Shown here: piece by piece, positions 5,980 through 8,248 of the stretch
Numbering within the stretch: position 1 is the stretch's first letter
Layout: every line of letters starts with the position of its first letter
Origin: Sulfurovum sp.
GTDB lineage: Bacteria; Campylobacterota; Campylobacteria; Campylobacterales; Sulfurovaceae
Assembly (NCBI GenBank): GCA_026193735.1
Contig: JAPHUJ010000192.1
Coordinates: forward strand, 1-8,248
Direction of reading: 5' to 3'
DNA length: 8,248 nt
Notes under the pieces: model-generated
The model's database searches: none
What the model saw: the letters and a program-made list of their open reading frames with translations, nothing else
Told to the model about the DNA's origin: nothing
Program-made: the position numbers and the translations under genes

Positions 5980-6317
5980 AATTTAAAAACAGAAGGATCT
6001 TCAACCCCTATAAATAAATTATAACCAGGACCATGCTTTCCTGCGATTTCATATTCAGATCTAAAATCTAAGTCTAATTTTTCTACATATGATTCTATAA
6101 GATCAGCTGCAGTTTTGCTTCTAGTAGTAATTTCCAGAACTTTATCACCCTCATATCCCAAAAAACTCTCAAGATAATCAATATCAAGTTCAATTGCGTA
6201 CTTAATGACGTTCTTCATCTTCTCATGTAACATAAAATAAATTCCTTTTCCAAAAATTGTATCATAATTTATTGGATATTCAGAGAGGATCTTTACTTCT
6301 TTCGGATTCATCAACAT
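5952..6317 (-). CDS. Hypothetical protein, no recognised family
   Basis: I do not recognise this protein. With the chosen ATG at 6317 it has 121 residues; the frame is open to an ATG at 6359 (135 residues). 6317 is preferred because AGAAGG lies 11 bases before it, while nothing like a ribosome binding site precedes 6359. It is charged and soluble-looking, with no signal peptide or membrane segment. The opening M-L-M-N-P-K-E-V-K is followed by alternating strands and helices, a K-V-L-E-I-T-T-R-S-K segment, an acidic helix, and G-K-H-G-P-G-Y-N-L-F-I-G-V-E-D near the end. The layout resembles small alpha/beta domains, but I can name none. Codon use is very AT-rich. It is divergent from thiI and convergent with the small membrane protein gene, so it is a single-gene unit. 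It is probably real, because the frame is long and has its own ribosome binding site. Confidence 0.65.
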   Translation of the reverse strand: MLMNPKEVKILSEYPINYDTIFGKGIYFMLHEKMKNVIKYAIELDIDYLESFLGYEGDKVLEITTRSKTAADLIESYVEKLDLDFRSEYEIAGKHGPGYNLFIGVEDPSVFKLKKDESFQK

Positions 6318-6328
6318 TTTACATGTTA

Positions 6329-6334
6329 CCTTCT
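6329..6334 (-). promoter_or_regulatory. Ribosome binding site favouring the shorter start of the hypothetical gene
   Basis: On the minus strand AGAAGG stands 11 bases before the ATG at 6317. It belongs to a 12-base string (AGAAGGTAACAT) that is also found in front of thiI on the other strand. The spacing is a little long, so the start remains moderately sure. Confidence 0.4.
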
Positions 6335-6390
6335 TAAAAGTTTTATTTGCCGTTAACATAGTCGGACAAAATAGCCATTTATCGCTCTTG

Positions 6391-6399
6391 TGTTATAAT
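6391..6399 (+). promoter_or_regulatory. Extended -10 promoter of thiI
   Basis: TGTTATAAT is a perfect extended -10 element (TGnTATAAT). The -35 region has no consensus match, which is usual in Campylobacterota. Transcription would start near 6406, giving a leader of about 25 bases that contains the AGAAGG site. Confidence 0.55.
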
Positions 6400-6415
6400 G
6401 TTATCAATATAATTC

Positions 6416-6421
6416 AGAAGG
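6416..6421 (+). promoter_or_regulatory. Ribosome binding site of thiI, deciding a GTG start
   Basis: AGAAGG lies 9 bases before the GTG at 6431. No ATG lies in frame nearby upstream, and the next in-frame ATG (6488) would remove the start of the conserved N-terminal domain, so GTG is the likely start. Confidence 0.6.
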
Positions 6422-6430
6422 TAACATCTC

Positions 6431-7891
6431 GTGGAAACTTCCTCAACAAAAACACAAAAATTCATCTTAAAACTTTTTCCAGAAATCATGGTCAAAGGAT
6501 CTTCAGCCAAAAGACAAATGATAGGTCAACTCTATAATAACCTGGTCAAACTTTTAGGGCGTTTTTCGGATGACATTAAAGTAAAAAAATTCTCTGATAA
6601 ATTAGAAGTTGTAACTCCTATAGATGTGCTTGTAGAAGTAAGACAAGCCCTACTCGATACTCCTGGCATAGAACAGATACTCGAAGCATTACAGTTTGAC
6701 AGCATGGAAACACTTGACGACATCAAAGTTAAGGTCAATGAAGTCATGCATAAAGAGATCATAGGAAAAACCTTTGTAGTACGTGTAAAACGTGCGGGGA
6801 AACACCCTTTTAACTCTATTCTCATAGAACAAACAGTGGGTGGCTATATGTTAGCCCACAATGATACCAAAGGTGTAGATCTACATAACCCGGAAGTGAC
6901 TATACGTTTAGAGCTTATCAACAACCAACTCAATATCATTACAACCAAACATATAGGGCTTAGCGGTTTTCCTCTCGGTACGCAAGGCGATATCCTTTCT
7001 CTTATGTCTGGTGGTTTTGATTCTACTATCGCTTCGTACTTGACTATGAAACGTGGTATAAAAACACACTTTATCTTCTTCAATCTTGGAGGTATCGCAC
7101 ATGAGATAGGTGTGAAGCAAGTGGCCCTTTATCTTTGGTCTAAATTTGGTGCTTCGCACCGTGTCTCTTTCATCTCTATACCTTTTGATGATGTTTTAAC
7201 TGAGATATTTCGTTCTACACATGAGACATATATGGGTGTGACACTTAAACGTCTTATGCTTATGGCCTCAGAAAAAATAGCAGATGAAATGGAAATAGAC
7301 GCACTGCTTACAGGAGAAAGTGTGGCACAGGTCTCCAGTCAAACACTGCGTAATCTTGCCCTTATAGACCAAGCAACAAATAAACTGGTATTGCGCCCGC
7401 TTGCAACTATGAATAAGCCTGATATTATCAATATTTCCAACGAGATAGGTACGCGGCGTTTTGCAGAGAATATGCCTGAGTATTGTGGTGTTATCTCTAA
7501 AAATCCTATTACACACGGCTCTTTCAAACGTATGGAGAAAGAAGCAAAACGTTTTGACTACACAGTACTGGACAAGGCCGTAGAGGATTCTGTAAAAATT
7601 TATGTCGATGAGATAGCAGATGATATCGCAAATTCTGCACCTATAGAAGTGATACATGACTTAAGCTCGGGAGAGTATGTTGTTATAGATATACGTGCTG
7701 AAGAAGAGTGCATAGAGACAGCATGCGAAAGTATCAAAATACCATTTCATAAACTTAAAACAGATTTCAAAAAGTTGCCACAGGACAAACAGTACTTACT
7801 CTACTGTGAAAAAGGCATCATGAGTCAACTGCATGCACAATATTTACGTGACTCAGAGTCTCGTGAAAATGTTAGGGTATACAGACCCTAA
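6431..7891 (+). CDS. thiI: ThiI: tRNA 4-thiouridine synthase (sulfurtransferase), with C-terminal rhodanese domain
   Basis: A 486-residue cytosolic enzyme, almost the length of E. coli ThiI (482). It activates U8 of tRNA with ATP and transfers persulfide sulfur, received from a cysteine desulfurase such as IscS, to form 4-thiouridine; in some bacteria it also serves thiazole synthesis for thiamine. The order is an N-terminal ferredoxin-like part with THUMP domain (to about 170), a PP-loop adenylation motif S-G-G-F-D-S-T at 193-199, the P-E-Y-C-G-V-I-S-K-N-P block with Cys352 (equivalent to E. coli Cys344), and a rhodanese-like domain (about 404-486) with Y-C-E-K-G at 458-462. There Cys459 corresponds to the persulfide-carrying Cys456. 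The last residues N-V-R-V-Y-R-P match the E. coli ending, so the gene is full length. Both catalytic cysteines are present, so it should be active. Start is GTG. It stands alone, with its own promoter and terminator; no thiamine genes are adjacent. Confidence 0.96.
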   Translation: METSSTKTQKFILKLFPEIMVKGSSAKRQMIGQLYNNLVKLLGRFSDDIKVKKFSDKLEVVTPIDVLVEVRQALLDTPGIEQILEALQFDSMETLDDIKVKVNEVMHKEIIGKTFVVRVKRAGKHPFNSILIEQTVGGYMLAHNDTKGVDLHNPEVTIRLELINNQLNIITTKHIGLSGFPLGTQGDILSLMSGGFDSTIASYLTMKRGIKTHFIFFNLGGIAHEIGVKQVALYLWSKFGASHRVSFISIPFDDVLTEIFRSTHETYMGVTLKRLMLMASEKIADEMEIDALLTGESVAQVSSQTLRNLALIDQATNKLVLRPLATMNKPDIINISNEIGTRRFAENMPEYCGVISKNPITHGSFKRMEKEAKRFDYTVLDKAVEDSVKIYVDEIADDIANSAPIEVIHDLSSGEYVVIDIRAEEECIETACESIKIPFHKLKTDFKKLPQDKQYLLYCEKGIMSQLHAQYLRDSESRENVRVYRP

Positions 7892-7897
7892 CATTTT
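7866..7897 (+). terminator. Intrinsic terminator overlapping the thiI stop codon
   Basis: AAAATGTTAGGGT (7866-7878) and ACCCTAACATTTT (7885-7897) form a perfect 13-bp stem with a six-base loop ATACAG. The left arm and loop are coding sequence for the last residues of ThiI, and the stop codon (7889-7891) is inside the right arm. The A-run and T-run at the stem base would let it work in both directions, though the T-run is only four long. Confidence 0.7.
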
Positions 7898-8042
7898 ACT
7901 GTCATTGAGTAAACGACGAAAGAGATATTAATACCTTGAAAATGATAGGGAAAATAAGATCGATGAGGCTATACAAGCGCCTCAAAATCTATAAACACAC
8001 GAGGACATAGACATAATCCCAGTCATACGAATAAAATATTTT

Positions 8043-8051
8043 TGCTATAAT
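8043..8051 (+). promoter_or_regulatory. Extended -10 promoter of the PAS gene
   Basis: TGCTATAAT is a perfect extended -10, preceded by an A/T-rich run with five T. The RNA would start near 8058, with a leader of about 53 bases. Confidence 0.55.
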
Positions 8052-8095
8052 GCAACATATATGCATTAAACTAGGCTATTTAATAATACACGAAT

Positions 8096-8101
8096 GGGAG
8101 G
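8096..8101 (+). promoter_or_regulatory. Strong Shine-Dalgarno of the PAS gene
   Basis: GGGAGG lies 9 bases before the ATG at 8111 and is the strongest ribosome binding site of the window. It fixes the start of the partial gene. Confidence 0.65.
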
Positions 8102-8110
8102 TATATCATA

Positions 8111-8248
8111 ATGGATCTAAACAAACTTGAACAACGTGCCCAGGCGTTTGATTACCTATTTGATGCTGTGGTAGTGACTGACTCACAAGGTATTATTACT
8201 GATTGGAACAAAGGCTGTGAGGCATTATACGGCTACAGTAAAGAAGAG
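8111..8248 (+). CDS. N-terminal part of a PAS-domain sensor protein, partial
   Basis: The first 46 residues of a gene that runs off the window. After a short helix (L-E-Q-R-A-Q-A-F-D-Y-L-F-D) comes the typical start of a PAS domain: A-V-V-V-T-D-S-Q-G-I-I-T-D-W-N-K-G, then the C-E-A-L-Y-G-Y-S-K-E-E helix. PAS domains sense small ligands, redox state or oxygen and usually control a histidine kinase, GGDEF/EAL or chemotaxis output domain placed after them; which one applies here is not visible. No membrane segment precedes the PAS domain, so the sensor part would be cytosolic. An extended -10 promoter and a strong Shine-Dalgarno support this start. Confidence 0.85.
   Translation, partial: MDLNKLEQRAQAFDYLFDAVVVTDSQGIITDWNKGCEALYGYSKEE

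Noticed and set aside
6532..7657. Minus-strand frames inside thiI
   Set aside because: They are antisense to conserved ThiI domains and cysteine-rich by chance; no supporting motif.
7964..7984. TGAGGC / GCCTCA hairpin in the spacer between thiI and the PAS gene
   Set aside because: Six pairs with a nine-base loop, no T-run and no match to a known riboswitch or small RNA; may be chance. The rest of the 7898-8042 spacer shows nothing else.
1..8248. CRISPR, toxin-antitoxin, prophage or insertion sequence
   Set aside because: No spaced repeats, no transposase or nuclease motifs, and no paired toxin-like genes were found. The LRR and small-protein neighbours show no toxin or immunity hallmark.

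Overview
The window looks like chromosomal DNA of a Campylobacterota (Epsilonproteobacteria) member, perhaps close to Sulfurovum or Sulfurimonas. This rests on the AT-rich composition, the extended -10 promoters (TGnTATAAT) without a clear -35 box, and the general look of the proteins. It is an inference, since no rRNA or marker gene is present.

Left part (1-3271). The window opens inside the last codons of an alpha/beta-hydrolase (predicted esterase). A 251-bp AT-rich spacer with a good sigma70-type promoter follows, then a small exported protein (377-622). Its end overlaps by 4 bp the convergent end of a DUF1289 gene. DUF1289 is the second gene of a minus-strand pair with a MATE-family efflux transporter. 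Upstream of the MATE gene lies a REP-like palindrome that may end transcription of the next minus-strand gene, a SHOCT-domain protein.

Middle part (3272-6359). A CPA2/Kef-type cation:proton antiporter with a C-terminal nucleotide-binding domain is on the minus strand. Divergent from it, in a visibly more AT-rich stretch, lie a short leucine-rich-repeat protein, a second small membrane-anchored protein paralogous to the one at 377-622, and a convergent orphan gene of unknown function. A terminator hairpin with a seven-T run separates the last two. This stretch looks like accessory DNA set between housekeeping genes.

Right part (6360-8248). thiI encodes the tRNA 4-thiouridine sulfurtransferase, complete with THUMP, PP-loop and rhodanese parts. 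It has an extended -10 promoter and a perfect 13-bp terminator stem that includes its own last codons and stop. After about 220 bp of non-coding DNA, a PAS-domain sensor protein starts and runs off the window.

No RNA genes, CRISPR arrays, insertion sequences or phage genes were seen, and no gene-free stretch exceeds 300 bases. The least ordinary content is the paralogous pair of small exported proteins, sharing a C-terminal motif of about 36 residues and a similar ribosome-binding leader, one of them next to the LRR gene. I see no evidence of a complete defence or mobile system.
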